NCBI GenBank assembly: GCA_958296235.1
Contig: OY282457.1
Location: forward strand, 761,769 to 825,768
Source: an uncultured Candidatus Binatia bacterium
GTDB taxonomy: Bacteria; Desulfobacterota; Binatia; Bin18
Length of the DNA stretch: 64,000 nt
Direction of reading: 5' to 3'
In this document: one piece after another, positions 23,780 to 31,995 of the stretch
How the letters are laid out: each line of letters begins with the position of its first letter
Position numbering within the stretch: position 1 is the stretch's first letter
Position numbers and translations under genes: made by a program
The notes under the pieces: model-generated
Told to the model about the DNA's origin: nothing
What the model saw: the letters and a program-made list of their open reading frames with translations, nothing else
Databases searched by the model: none

Positions 23780-24475
23780 CTACTCTGGGATTTCCACTTC
23801 CGCGGGCGCAATGATCTGCGGATTCTGGCCTGTTGGCTGTTCGGGCAGGGTCACTGAGACGGCTTTCCAGCCGGCATGACGCAACGCACCTCGAAAGGGC
23901 GCTGCGCCGCTGACATTTCCCGTCAGCCGAACGGTCGAGGGGTCAAAATCCTCAGGAACGGCGACCGTATCCCCTTCGGTCCCGTCCAGGACCGGCTCAA
24001 TAGTGAGGTGCTCGGTCAACGCCTTTCGACACGACGAATGAATCGGCCGCACGGCAGCGCCGACCTGCGTGTCGTCATACGCACCGATATCTTCACGCAG
24101 GAAATCAACCAGCCGCCCTTCGCGCTGCAAGAGTGCCAAAAGGTGAACAGCCGTATCCGCAGGGGGCGCGGTCGGTGTTGGTGATTTCTGCGGCGGCTCT
24201 TGTGCCAGCGGCCGCTCTTCAGCTGACTCTTGCGCAGTTCCTTCAAGCGTGACACAGCGGGGAACGATCAGCAAAAGCAGCAGTCCGATGACAATGGGCG
24301 CTCCAGTAAAGTAGACCAACAACGCAGCGTGGCCTTCTCCGGTCAGATTCCCGAGCGCGCCCATACCGACCTGGCCAAGAAGGCCGCCTGGCACGACAAC
24401 ATAATTCCCAACCGCCAATACGCTATGCAGCAAAATAATTGTCAGTAGAGCGGTCGAGGTCAGCTTTGGTTTCAT
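23780..24475 (-). CDS. DUF2760 membrane protein, Hsp70 partner
   Basis: 231 residues. Two hydrophobic helices (about 8-34 and 53-75, the latter ending LLLLLIVPRC), a Pro/Glu-rich linker, then a conserved C-terminal domain (about 112-231). That domain contains LLQREGRLVDFLREDIGAY, QVGAAVRPIHSSCRKAL and a late TGNVSG/PFRGALRHAGW segment, which I recognise as DUF2760. The gene lies 107 bases upstream of the large Hsp70 gene. The recurrent pairing of these two families suggests the membrane protein recruits or is remodelled by the Hsp70. Function otherwise unknown. Confidence 0.8.
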   Translation of the reverse strand: MKPKLTSTALLTIILLHSVLAVGNYVVVPGGLLGQVGMGALGNLTGEGHAALLVYFTGAPIVIGLLLLLIVPRCVTLEGTAQESAEERPLAQEPPQKSPTPTAPPADTAVHLLALLQREGRLVDFLREDIGAYDDTQVGAAVRPIHSSCRKALTEHLTIEPVLDGTEGDTVAVPEDFDPSTVRLTGNVSGAAPFRGALRHAGWKAVSVTLPEQPTGQNPQIIAPAEVEIPE

Positions 24476-24509
24476 AGGTCCCCGTACTCCAGCGCATCAA
24501 CCCGGCGGT

Positions 24510-25673
24510 TTAGTCAACAACACACGCCTGAGCTAAATCAGAAAAGAGCGCCCAGCGCTCAATGCTGCGTGGTTCTTCAATAAGACCGCTGGTCAGACCC
24601 ACGAAGGTGAGCGCCCGAACCGGGTCGGCCCAGGCCATAATGCTGCTGGCGCCGGCATGTCCGTAGGTTCGTGGCGAGGCGAGCGAGCCAAAATATGAGG
24701 GGAAGATACCGCTCCCACGCACCCAATACCCCAAGCCGCGATTCGCCGGGGCAAGCGGCCATTGTTTGGCCACGCGTATGGGCTCGATCAAGCGGTCTTC
24801 CATAGCGCCGGTATGAATCGTGGTCGCCAGCTCAACCAGGGCCGGGCTGAGCAAACGGACGCCGTCAAGCTCGCCGCGGTTGAGCCACATTTGGTAGAAA
24901 CGGGCCAAATCATACACAGTGGAATACGAGCCACCGCCCGGAATAGCCGCAGCCTGCACGTCCGGGGCGTTGAACGCCTCCAGAAAAGACATGGGAAACG
25001 GCACGCCACCCTCATCAAGCGCTTGAACCGGAACCCGGCGTTCCTGCATGTCGGGCCGAACACCCATATGGGAGTCGCGCATGCCTAGTGGGCCGTATAG
25101 GTCCTCTGCGCACATTTGCGCAAAACTGCGCCTGCCACCGTCTACCCGGCGGGCAATCTCGGCTAAAATCCACGACCCCGTCAGCGCGTGGTAGTGTACG
25201 GCTTTTCCAGGTTCAAACTCCAACGGCTGGGCACAGATGCGCGCAATCGTGGCCTCCCAATCGCCCCACTTTGACATCGGCCAGTCCAGTGCCATGTTTG
25301 GAAATCCAGCCGTGTGGGTCATCACCTGCGAGACAGTCACACTCCGCTTGCCGGCAGCGGCAAACTCCGGGATATAATTCGCGACCTTATCAAACAGTTG
25401 GACCTCACCCTGGTCAACTTTCATGAGCAACATCGTCGCGGTAATGGGCTTGGTGGTCGAAAACAAACAGAAAATGTCATCCGTTTTCGCCGCCCGCCCC
25501 TCCTGCGGCTGGGTATGGCCAAGCGCGCGCGCGGCAGCGACCTTGCCGTGCCGGGCGAGCAGAAACGCGCCGCCAAACAACCAGCCCGCCTCGATTTTAC
25601 GTTCCACCACTGAAAAAAAACGCTCGACACGAGCCGGGTCCATACCAACTGCTTGGGGTTCAACTGTTTGCAT
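24510..25673 (-). CDS. Serine hydrolase of the class C beta-lactamase / esterase fold
   Basis: 387 residues, no signal peptide, so cytosolic and unlikely to be a secreted beta-lactamase. Nucleophile motif STTK at 72-75, a YHA in place of the usual YxN/YSA near 160, and HAGASS near 340 for the KTG-like strand. This set is typical of EstB-type esterases and related acyl hydrolases. ATG 25673 has AAGGGAGA upstream. It is followed on the same strand by DUF2760 and preceded by fabI, with no clear functional link. Confidence 0.82.
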   Translation of the reverse strand: MQTVEPQAVGMDPARVERFFSVVERKIEAGWLFGGAFLLARHGKVAAARALGHTQPQEGRAAKTDDIFCLFSTTKPITATMLLMKVDQGEVQLFDKVANYIPEFAAAGKRSVTVSQVMTHTAGFPNMALDWPMSKWGDWEATIARICAQPLEFEPGKAVHYHALTGSWILAEIARRVDGGRRSFAQMCAEDLYGPLGMRDSHMGVRPDMQERRVPVQALDEGGVPFPMSFLEAFNAPDVQAAAIPGGGSYSTVYDLARFYQMWLNRGELDGVRLLSPALVELATTIHTGAMEDRLIEPIRVAKQWPLAPANRGLGYWVRGSGIFPSYFGSLASPRTYGHAGASSIMAWADPVRALTFVGLTSGLIEEPRSIERWALFSDLAQACVVD

Positions 25674-25711
25674 GTTTTATTCTCCCTTTGGTGAGTTCCA
25701 GTGAAACTTCC

Positions 25712-26545
25712 TCAACGCTCTGGCTCGGCCCCTGGAGGCTTTATCGTCATCCCCATAATGTTATAGCCACCGTCAATATGCACGATCTCGCCGGTAATTT
25801 TTTCAGCCATTGGACTGCATAAGAAAAGGGCGGCCTTGCCGGCGTCCGTGTTCCGAATTTCCTCTCGCAACGGCGCATATTCGCGCATATGATTCTGCAT
25901 GATATCGAAACCGGGGATACTGGTGCCGGCCTTGGTGGCAGTCGGACCGGGCGAAAGCGCATTGACCCGAATGCGGTGCGGAGCCAGATCAAAGGCAAGA
26001 TTCCTGATGATATTGTCGAGCGCCGCCTTGGTCACACTCATCAGCTGATAGCCGGGAATGACCTTTTCGCCGGCGTAATAGGTCATGGCCAGAATGCACC
26101 CGCCACGGTCCTTCATGAGCGGGAACGCGCCCCGTGCCAGCGTAATCAGCGAATACGCACTGACGTCCAGGGCCAAAGCGAAATCCGCGCGCGAGATGTT
26201 CACAAAACGCTGCCCAAAAGACGTTGGCGGGGCATACGCAATGGAGTGAATGAGATAGTCCAGCTGCCCGAACTCCTGCTCGACCTGCGAGAAAAGCCGC
26301 TCGACCTGTTCGTCCTTACTCACATCGCACTCGGCGATCAGCGGATTATTCAGTTGGTTCGGGATGTCTCCCATCATACGCCGAACGGCCTTGCGCTGAA
26401 TGGAGAGCGCAATCCGAGCGCCGCCATCGTTCAGCAGCTTGGCGATGGGCCAGCCTATGGAATTTTCGTCCAGCACCCCCGCCACCAGGGCGGTTTTCCC
26501 GGAGAAGTCGAGAAAACTTCCCACATTTTCAGTACGATCAACCAT
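25712..26545 (-). CDS. fabI: Enoyl-ACP reductase FabI
   Basis: 277 residues. The SDR-like cofactor site is the FabI form GVLDENSIGWPIA (about 23-35). The catalytic Tyr-x6-Lys is in GYQLMSVTKAAL, with the preceding conserved MTYYAGEKVIPGY. The C-terminal HIDGGYNIMGM is diagnostic. It reduces enoyl-ACP with NAD(P)H in the last step of fatty-acid elongation. GGAGGGATA sits just before ATG 26545. No other fab gene is nearby; accD is at 59065. Confidence 0.93.
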   Translation of the reverse strand: MVDRTENVGSFLDFSGKTALVAGVLDENSIGWPIAKLLNDGGARIALSIQRKAVRRMMGDIPNQLNNPLIAECDVSKDEQVERLFSQVEQEFGQLDYLIHSIAYAPPTSFGQRFVNISRADFALALDVSAYSLITLARGAFPLMKDRGGCILAMTYYAGEKVIPGYQLMSVTKAALDNIIRNLAFDLAPHRIRVNALSPGPTATKAGTSIPGFDIMQNHMREYAPLREEIRNTDAGKAALFLCSPMAEKITGEIVHIDGGYNIMGMTIKPPGAEPER

Positions 26546-26591
26546 TATCCCTCCAGTTTTTCCCTATGCGGCCCGCGTGCTCTGGAACACT

Positions 26592-27029
26592 TCACACAAA
26601 CTTCCTGCGGTACGGAAAGGTAAGCGCCAGCAGAATAAGGAGTATCACAACATAGAACAGACCAAAGCCGAGGATGTACTCAGACTCGTTATAGACCTGT
26701 GCCCATATCACGTATGAGACCAGCATATAACCGACGCTGAACACGACCAGATGCCAACCAAAACGCCGCATTGTCCAGAGATGATACGCGAGGCTGCCCG
26801 CGACCATCAGCTGCAAGGCGTGCATGAGTTGGGCAGACAGACCGAACACACGAAAGCCCAAAACAACACTGACCGGACCTTCAGCATATGGCCGCTCAAA
26901 CGGGGCAATCATATCCCAGGCAATAAACATGACCGCATAGATAGCCACCAGACACGCCGCAACGCTCACCATAATCGGACGTGTCGGGCGAGACGGAGAG
27001 CCGGGCTGAGTTGGCGTGACAGCAGCCAT
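26592..27029 (-). CDS. Four-helix membrane protein, unknown
   Basis: 145 residues with a Pro/Thr-rich N-terminus and four predicted membrane helices (about 19-41, 57-82, 88-109, 120-139) separated by short loops, ending in a basic YRRKFV tail. No recognised family and no catalytic motif. It lies 38 bases downstream of the enoyl-CoA hydratase and 46 bases upstream of fabI, all on the minus strand, so it may be part of a loose lipid-related cluster. Confidence 0.6.
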   Translation of the reverse strand: MAAVTPTQPGSPSRPTRPIMVSVAACLVAIYAVMFIAWDMIAPFERPYAEGPVSVVLGFRVFGLSAQLMHALQLMVAGSLAYHLWTMRRFGWHLVVFSVGYMLVSYVIWAQVYNESEYILGFGLFYVVILLILLALTFPYRRKFV

Positions 27030-27067
27030 TACGCGCGAAGCTCCTCAGGGGTGTCTTTTCCCGGTAT

Positions 27068-27856
27068 TTATTGCCCGGTGAATCGAGGCTCCCGTTTCTC
27101 TACAAAAGACTGAATCGCTTCTTTATGGTCTGCTGTATGAAAACAGTGTTTTTCTATCGACAGTGAGGTATCGAGAACCAGGTTGACCGTGTCGCGGAGA
27201 ATTTTATTCACCGCAACCTTGGTCCCCCGGATCGCCATACGCGGGCCATTGGCCATGCGGGTGGCAAAGGCCAGGGCTTTTTCCATGAGCTGATCCGCAG
27301 GAACAACATGATTGACGAGACCAATACGCTCGGCCTCCTCGGCCCGTACCAGGTCGCCGGTCATAAGAAACTCCTTGGCTTTGGCCGTTCCAATCAGCCA
27401 GGGCCAGATAATGGCGCCCCCGTCTCCGGCAACAACACCGACACGGACATGCGGGTCGCCGATTTTTGCGTTATCCGCCGCATAAATGACATCAGAGAAG
27501 AGCGCCAGGGTAGCGCCCAGACCGGTTGCCGGACCGTTGACCGCGGCGATAATCGGCTGTTCCACTTCCAGCATATCGATAATGATTTTACGCGCCTCGA
27601 TGAAGAGCGCGTCCAACTGCGCGGCCGTCATATCCTGGAACCACTTGATATCGCCACCCGCGCAGAACGCGCGGCCTTTGCCGGTCAATACCACAGCCTC
27701 CGTCTCAGTATCCTGGGCGATATCGGCGAAAATCCGAGACAGCTCGGTATGTAACTGGGCGTTAATGGCATTGAGCGCTTGGGGACGATTGAATGAGACC
27801 GTCAACACCTTCCCGTCGCGCTGGGCGCTGAGACATTCATACCGGCTATAATCCAT
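27068..27856 (-). CDS. Enoyl-CoA hydratase/isomerase (crotonase family)
   Basis: 262 residues. The oxyanion-hole strands [12 protein letters not shown] (about 64-75) and [13 protein letters not shown] (about 109-121) are intact, as are the C-terminal helices. It acts on CoA thioesters in the cytosol, in beta-oxidation or a related degradation route. Start ATG 27856 follows AAAAGGAGGGAAATCC; a longer frame begins 19 codons upstream without a ribosome site. It is divergent from the dehydrogenase at 27973. Confidence 0.88.
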   Translation of the reverse strand: MDYSRYECLSAQRDGKVLTVSFNRPQALNAINAQLHTELSRIFADIAQDTETEAVVLTGKGRAFCAGGDIKWFQDMTAAQLDALFIEARKIIIDMLEVEQPIIAAVNGPATGLGATLALFSDVIYAADNAKIGDPHVRVGVVAGDGGAIIWPWLIGTAKAKEFLMTGDLVRAEEAERIGLVNHVVPADQLMEKALAFATRMANGPRMAIRGTKVAVNKILRDTVNLVLDTSLSIEKHCFHTADHKEAIQSFVEKREPRFTGQ

Positions 27857-27972
27857 AGGATTTCCCTCCTTTTCTTCTGAACCCTTTTCTTCTTGACTGG
27901 GGCAGCCTATCATCAGGGCGGCTTATTATCGGCCAGGCAGCACCGACGATCAAGTGATTATGGGAAGGTGTT

Positions 27973-28941
27973 ATGCGGATTTACTTTTGCCGACAGGGTT
28001 TGACCTATGTGTGCCGGATTCTTCAGCAGGAACTGCCTGAGGATGATATTCTGGATTGTCCACCCGATGCCGTCCCGGAAGCGGCCCAGCAGGCGGATGT
28101 ATTGATCCCAACGGTCTCACCCATTGGCAGCGCTGCGCTGCGTTCGCCTCGGTTGAAGCTCGTCCAGCAGTACGGCGCGGGCTTGGACTCGGTTGATATT
28201 CCGGCGGCCACCGCCGCGGGTGTCTCTGTTGCGAATGTGCCAACGGCAGGCACCGGCAATGCCGAATCCGTTGCCGAACTGGCCCTGCTTTTCATGCTCG
28301 GTCTGGCCAGAAAATACAGGCAGACTCAAGAGAGTATCCAAAACAGAGTCCTGGGGTCGCCAATGGGACAAGCGCTCAAGGGCAAAACAGCGGCCATTAT
28401 TGGCTATGGTGGAATTGGGCGGGCGCTTGCTCAGCGCTTGTCCGGCTTTGAAATGCACATCCTGGCTGTTTCCCGCCGGGGACCGATCCCAGACAAGCCG
28501 GACGACGGTCTGCCCAGCGCTCACCATGTTGCGCAGGACGGGTTTCATGCCGTCCTGAGAGAAGCCGATTTTGTGATTACCGCCCCGCCTCTGAATGACG
28601 AAACACGCAGTCTCATGGGCCAGGCCGAGTTCGCCTGTCTGAAGCCGGAAGCCTTTGTAATCAACGTCGCCCGCGGGCCGGTGTTAGACTACGCTGCTCT
28701 GCTGACCGCCCTGAGGGAAGGCCGCATTGCTGGCGCAGGTCTGGACGTGTTCTGGTCCGAACCTTTTGATCCGAACGACGAAATTTTCCAGTACAACGTG
28801 CTCGCGACTCCGCACATCGGTGGCGCAACCGATGTCAGCCTCCAGGGCATTGCCAAACGGGTCGCCGAGAATGTGAATCGGCTACGCAGAGGTGAGATGC
28901 CCCTGAACTGCGTCAACCCAGAGGTGAAGCCGAAGGGGTAG
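27973..28941 (+). CDS. D-2-hydroxyacid dehydrogenase
   Basis: 322 residues. NAD site GYGGIGRALAQRL (about 142-154). Catalytic Arg in NVARGP (about 236-241), Glu in DVFWSEPFDP and His in TPHIGGAT complete the triad of the phosphoglycerate/2-hydroxyacid dehydrogenase family. GGGAAGG precedes ATG 27973. Its stop codon is immediately followed by the ATG of the DUF4258 gene with no gap. The substrate (glyoxylate, hydroxypyruvate or other) is not evident. Confidence 0.88.
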   Translation: MRIYFCRQGLTYVCRILQQELPEDDILDCPPDAVPEAAQQADVLIPTVSPIGSAALRSPRLKLVQQYGAGLDSVDIPAATAAGVSVANVPTAGTGNAESVAELALLFMLGLARKYRQTQESIQNRVLGSPMGQALKGKTAAIIGYGGIGRALAQRLSGFEMHILAVSRRGPIPDKPDDGLPSAHHVAQDGFHAVLREADFVITAPPLNDETRSLMGQAEFACLKPEAFVINVARGPVLDYAALLTALREGRIAGAGLDVFWSEPFDPNDEIFQYNVLATPHIGGATDVSLQGIAKRVAENVNRLRRGEMPLNCVNPEVKPKG

Positions 28942-29175
28942 ATGAAATCTACAGAGTATTTCCGGCATACGCGTATGCGACCTGATAGACTCTCTATCAA
29001 GGACGAATGGATACAAAGAGCGATTGATACTCCAGCCTCAGAGGAGGTTCAGGCCGATGGCCGCCTCCGTCGCTGGGTCTACATACATTCAGAAGGGAAG
29101 TACCTTAGAGTAATCCTTCTCGAAGATGGGGAGACGGTTCACAATGCTTTCTTCGATAGGGGCTATAAACCATGA
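28942..29175 (+). CDS. DUF4258-like protein, putative toxin of a TA pair
   Basis: 77 residues. The segments IKDEWIQRAI, ADGRLRRWVYI and KYLRVILLEDGETVHNAFFDRGY match my recollection of DUF4258 proteins, small RelE-like-fold candidates often paired with DUF2283. The gene abuts the dehydrogenase stop and overlaps the DUF2283 start by four bases (ATGA, 29172-29175). Its DNA is visibly AT-richer than the genes around it, suggesting a separate origin. Toxin activity is inferred from pairing only. Confidence 0.65.
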   Translation: MKSTEYFRHTRMRPDRLSIKDEWIQRAIDTPASEEVQADGRLRRWVYIHSEGKYLRVILLEDGETVHNAFFDRGYKP

Positions 29176-29381
29176 AGGTGAAATATTTTAAGGATACCGA
29201 TACTGCGCTCTTAGAATTTTCCGACCGCCCGATTCGGGAGACGCAAGCAGTCAACGAGAACATCTATCTTGATCTCGACGCTGCTGGGAACCTGGTCAGC
29301 ATAACGATTGAGCACGCCACACACACCACGACTCTGCCTGAGGTTGTCGTGCAACAGTTCGACCACCAAGGCACTCCATAG
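29172..29381 (+). CDS. DUF2283 protein, putative antitoxin
   Basis: 69 residues, beginning MKVKYFKDTDTALLEFSD and containing the YLDLDAAGNLVSITIEHA beta-strand pattern typical of DUF2283. Translationally coupled to the DUF4258 gene by an ATGA overlap, and shares its lower GC. DUF2283/DUF4258 pairs behave as type II TA-like modules in the literature as I recall, but their roles are poorly tested. Confidence 0.72.
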   Translation: MKVKYFKDTDTALLEFSDRPIRETQAVNENIYLDLDAAGNLVSITIEHATHTTTLPEVVVQQFDHQGTP

Positions 29382-29408
29382 GCTCTACGTTTCCGAAGGG
29401 AGCATATC

Positions 29409-29600
29409 TCACTCAGCCTCCGGGCTTTTCGTCTTCCCGTTTCGCGCTAGTCTCCGCAGCACCGCGTCCAGGGTCTCCTCTGGACAGTCGGCAAGCAGGG
29501 CCATGATTTTATGGCGTTTGTCTTTTCCCGGAAAAATAAAAATAAAGAAATCCACCAGTTCGACACCAAGCATATCGGCCAACTTGTGCAGCGTCCTTCG
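29409..29600 (-). pseudogene. C-terminal remnant of an XRE-type regulator
   Basis: Read on the minus strand from about 29600 to the TGA at 29411-29409, the frame gives RRTLHKLADMLGVELVDFF, then a PGKDKRHKIMALLADCPEET segment and a short Lys/Arg tail. This resembles the end of small helix-turn-helix XRE regulators. Immediately upstream the frame is closed by TAG within a dispersed-repeat-like sequence (29594-29635), so the DNA-binding half is lost. No start codon or ribosome site supports expression. Confidence 0.6.
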
Positions 29601-29635
29601 ACTTCGCTGACGCTACGCTCAGGACAAACGGAGGG
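29594..29635. repeat. Dispersed-repeat-like insertion in the XRE remnant
   Basis: The string beginning TCCTTCGACTTCGCTGACG and ending CTCAGGACAAACGGAGG has the look of the short CCTTCGAC...GCTCAGGAC interspersed repeats found in many environmental genomes. It replaces the 5' part of the regulator remnant. Only one copy is present in this window. The remaining 29636-29702 shows no gene. Confidence 0.4.
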
Positions 29636-29702
29636 AAGCGAGCAGGTCGGATGGGCCCACGGGGCGTATTCCTCAAAATTCTGAGGTTCTCCGCTCGGCA
29701 AT

Positions 29703-29733
29703 AAAAAAGGCGGAGAGTTTTCTCCTCTCCGCC
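29703..29733 (-). terminator. Terminator of citrate synthase gene
   Basis: On the minus strand GGCGGAGAG (29733-29725) pairs with CTCTCCGCC (29717-29709) and is followed by TTTTTTAT. It lies 25 bases after the gltA stop. Confidence 0.88.
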
Positions 29734-29757
29734 TCATGGTAGGTTGCTGAATGAGCG

Positions 29758-30891
29758 CTACGACCGCTGCTCTGATGAGATATACGGGGATTCGTGACTC
29801 CCGGTGTACACTTGCGTCGGTCGAAAGATCCGATTGTTCTTGAGTTGCTCATGCCAGTGGGCCAGCCAGCCAGCTACCCGGGCAATGGCAAAGATCGGTG
29901 TGAACTGATCAATGGGGATGTCCAGCTTGTCATAGACCACACCGGAGTAAAAATCGACGTTCGAGGCAATCCCTTTTGCCCCGACCCGCTCGCTAATGAT
30001 CTTCTCAACCTCTTGGGCAACCTTGTACAGTGGATGCTCGCCTTTGGCTTCAAACAGCTTGAGGGCCAGACCTTGCAGGGCGTTCGCCCGTGGGTCTTTC
30101 ACCTTGTAGACCCGGTGGCCCATGCCCATGATTTTTTGTCTGGCCGCCAGACGCGCTTCGATAAACGGCCTGGCATTGTCCACCGTTTCGATCTCCTGGA
30201 ACATCTTGAGCGCCTGCTCGTTGGCTCCACCGTGGAGAGGACCGGTCAGAGCGCCAATGGCCGACGACACCAGAGTATACGGGTCAGCCTCGGTAGACCC
30301 GACGACCAGGCCACTAAACGTCGAGGCATTCATCGTATGCTCAGCGTGTAAGATCAGACACACGTCCATAATGCGCGCGTCGAGCGGGTCGGGCTCCTCC
30401 TCGTTCAGCATCCACAGAAAATTCGCGGCATGAGACAGGTCGTCTCGGGGCCGGACCGGTTCGTCGCCGTGGCGCATACGCTCAAATGCCGCCACAATAG
30501 TCGGCATTTTGGCAATGAGGCGGATGGTCGACCAATAGCGCTGCGTTTCGTCTCGGATATCCCGAGCCGGATAAAACATGCCCATAGCGGCCACCGCGGC
30601 CTGGAGCATGTCCATGGGATGGCCGTTTTCCGGCATGCATTTCATCATGTCGAGAATGCGATACTTGACCCGCCGGTGAGTACGCAGATCTTGATCAAAG
30701 TTCTTGAGTTCATCACGAGTGGGCAGTTTCCCAAACAGGAGCAGATACGCCACCTCCTCATAGGTACTCTTCTCAGCCAGCTCCTCAATTGAGATGCCAC
30801 GGTATTCCAGGATGCCCTCCAGGCCATTAATGAAGCCGATTTCTGACTCCATAATGGGCACCCCTTCAAGTCCGGGTACCAGTTTCTCCAT
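29758..30891 (-). CDS. gltA: Citrate synthase
   Basis: 377 residues. Active-site residues are visible as HAEHTMN (His), GPLHGGANE (His), MGMGHRVYK and the late NVDFYSG (Asp). The length and lack of an N-terminal extension fit the shorter, type I-like citrate/2-methylcitrate synthases, so 2-methylcitrate activity cannot be excluded. Start at 30891 (MEKLVPGLEG) is chosen because homology begins there; the frame could extend 12 codons. It condenses acetyl-CoA with oxaloacetate in the cytosol. Downstream of the epoxide-hydrolase-like gene on the same strand. Confidence 0.9.
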   Translation of the reverse strand: MEKLVPGLEGVPIMESEIGFINGLEGILEYRGISIEELAEKSTYEEVAYLLLFGKLPTRDELKNFDQDLRTHRRVKYRILDMMKCMPENGHPMDMLQAAVAAMGMFYPARDIRDETQRYWSTIRLIAKMPTIVAAFERMRHGDEPVRPRDDLSHAANFLWMLNEEEPDPLDARIMDVCLILHAEHTMNASTFSGLVVGSTEADPYTLVSSAIGALTGPLHGGANEQALKMFQEIETVDNARPFIEARLAARQKIMGMGHRVYKVKDPRANALQGLALKLFEAKGEHPLYKVAQEVEKIISERVGAKGIASNVDFYSGVVYDKLDIPIDQFTPIFAIARVAGWLAHWHEQLKNNRIFRPTQVYTGSHESPYISSEQRS

Positions 30892-30945
30892 AATCAGCCT
30901 TTCTACACGTTCACCAAGCTTCCACACGCAAGCCAGGCCACGACC

Positions 30946-31317
30946 TTAGCCCATCTGTTTGTTAAACGATTCGAGATCAAAGTAGTCGCGCCAGGCAGAG
31001 ATCCTGCCGTCCGTAATTTCAAATATGCCCGCCACCGGTAAGGAGATCGTCTTTGGTCCCATGACAAAGGTATCAACCCGCTCGTTCATCACCACATTCC
31101 CCGCTGAGGTGGTATGCTTGATCTCAAACTGCGCACTTTGCGCGTTCTTCAAGAACGGCTCGGCAAAGGCGCGAATTGCCGCGTGGCCGACACAGGGCTC
31201 CATGGGGATATTGTGATAGAAGCAATTTTCACTCAGATAGCCCAACAGTTCATCCACGTTGAGGTTTGACCAGGCGTTACAGAAATCCGTAACCAATTTT
31301 TCGTTTTCTGCGCTCAT
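30946..31317 (-). CDS. Limonene-1,2-epoxide-hydrolase-like protein
   Basis: 123 residues of the SnoaL/LEH cone fold. It has the LEH active-site set: Tyr34 and Asn36 in YHN, Arg80 and Asp82 in NERVD, and Asp111 in WRDYFD, matching the Asp-Arg-Asp arrangement of limonene-1,2-epoxide hydrolase. It would open an epoxide or a similar small hydrophobic substrate without a covalent intermediate. AAGGAGGG precedes ATG 31317. Divergent from the phosphatase gene at 31468. Confidence 0.82.
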   Translation of the reverse strand: MSAENEKLVTDFCNAWSNLNVDELLGYLSENCFYHNIPMEPCVGHAAIRAFAEPFLKNAQSAQFEIKHTTSAGNVVMNERVDTFVMGPKTISLPVAGIFEITDGRISAWRDYFDLESFNKQMG

Positions 31318-31432
31318 AAAAAGACCCTCCTTCGGTATTGGTTGGACGCTGGGCCCCCAGCTGCCCCGTTATTCCTATCGGAAATGGACTATACATAGCA
31401 AGCCTCCATCGAATTCGGTTTTTCGGGCTGTG

Positions 31433-31467
31433 TTGACGCCCGCGCAACCCTTGTTTACTTTGCCCGG
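31433..31467 (+). promoter_or_regulatory. Sigma70-like promoter abutting the ATG (leaderless)
   Basis: TTGACG at 31433-31438, 17-base spacer, TACTTT at 31456-31461, six bases, ATG at 31468. Same spacing as at 1739 and 5414. No Shine-Dalgarno sequence ahead of the ATG. Confidence 0.45.
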
Positions 31468-31995
31468 ATGGCCGATTTCTACCACCCTTTTGCGCCCACA
31501 GCAGACACGCTGCGCGCCCGCCGCCCTGACGTCAGCGAGATACTCCCCAACCTCTTTGTTGGAGAGTATCCGAGCGTTGCCGATGTGCCGTGGCTCAGAC
31601 AAGCCTTTGGAATTTCTGCTGTTTTAAGCCTCCAGGATGCTGATGATCTCAATCTGAAGGGGCTGGATATCGCAGCGCTCCATAGCGCCTATCACACCCA
31701 TCAGATGACATTCTTACGAACACCTGTGGCCGATTATGATTGTGACAGCTTAGCCGAGGCTCTGCCGCAGGCCCTTGAACTGCTCCGGGCCAGCCTTCAG
31801 AGTGGCAACCGGGTATTCCTTCACTGTAATGCCGGCTGCAATCGTGCCCCGACGGTTGCGATTGCTTACCTGCATGTCTATCACGCCCTGTCACTCGAAG
31901 AAGCGCGCGACTTTTTTAAGGCGCGGCGTCCCTGCGGCCCGTATATGAAGGTGCTGTATCAGTATTTTGGCCAAGAGACGGACCCCGAAAGCTAA
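31468..31995 (+). CDS. Dual-specificity-type protein phosphatase
   Basis: 175 residues of the Cys-based DSP fold. The P-loop is HCNAGCNRAPT (119-129) with nucleophile Cys120 and Arg126; Asp89 in TPVADYDCD is placed to be the general acid. EILPNLFVGEYPSVAD at the start is the typical first strand pair. It removes phosphate from a phosphoprotein, or possibly from a phospholipid or sugar, as some bacterial DSPs do. Its stop codon overlaps the stop of hemW by four bases in convergent arrangement. Confidence 0.85.
   Translation: MADFYHPFAPTADTLRARRPDVSEILPNLFVGEYPSVADVPWLRQAFGISAVLSLQDADDLNLKGLDIAALHSAYHTHQMTFLRTPVADYDCDSLAEALPQALELLRASLQSGNRVFLHCNAGCNRAPTVAIAYLHVYHALSLEEARDFFKARRPCGPYMKVLYQYFGQETDPES

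Noticed and set aside
29447..29737. 96-codon minus-strand frame across the XRE remnant
   Set aside because: The amino-acid sequence in that frame is not protein-like; the shifted frame carries the recognisable regulator tail.
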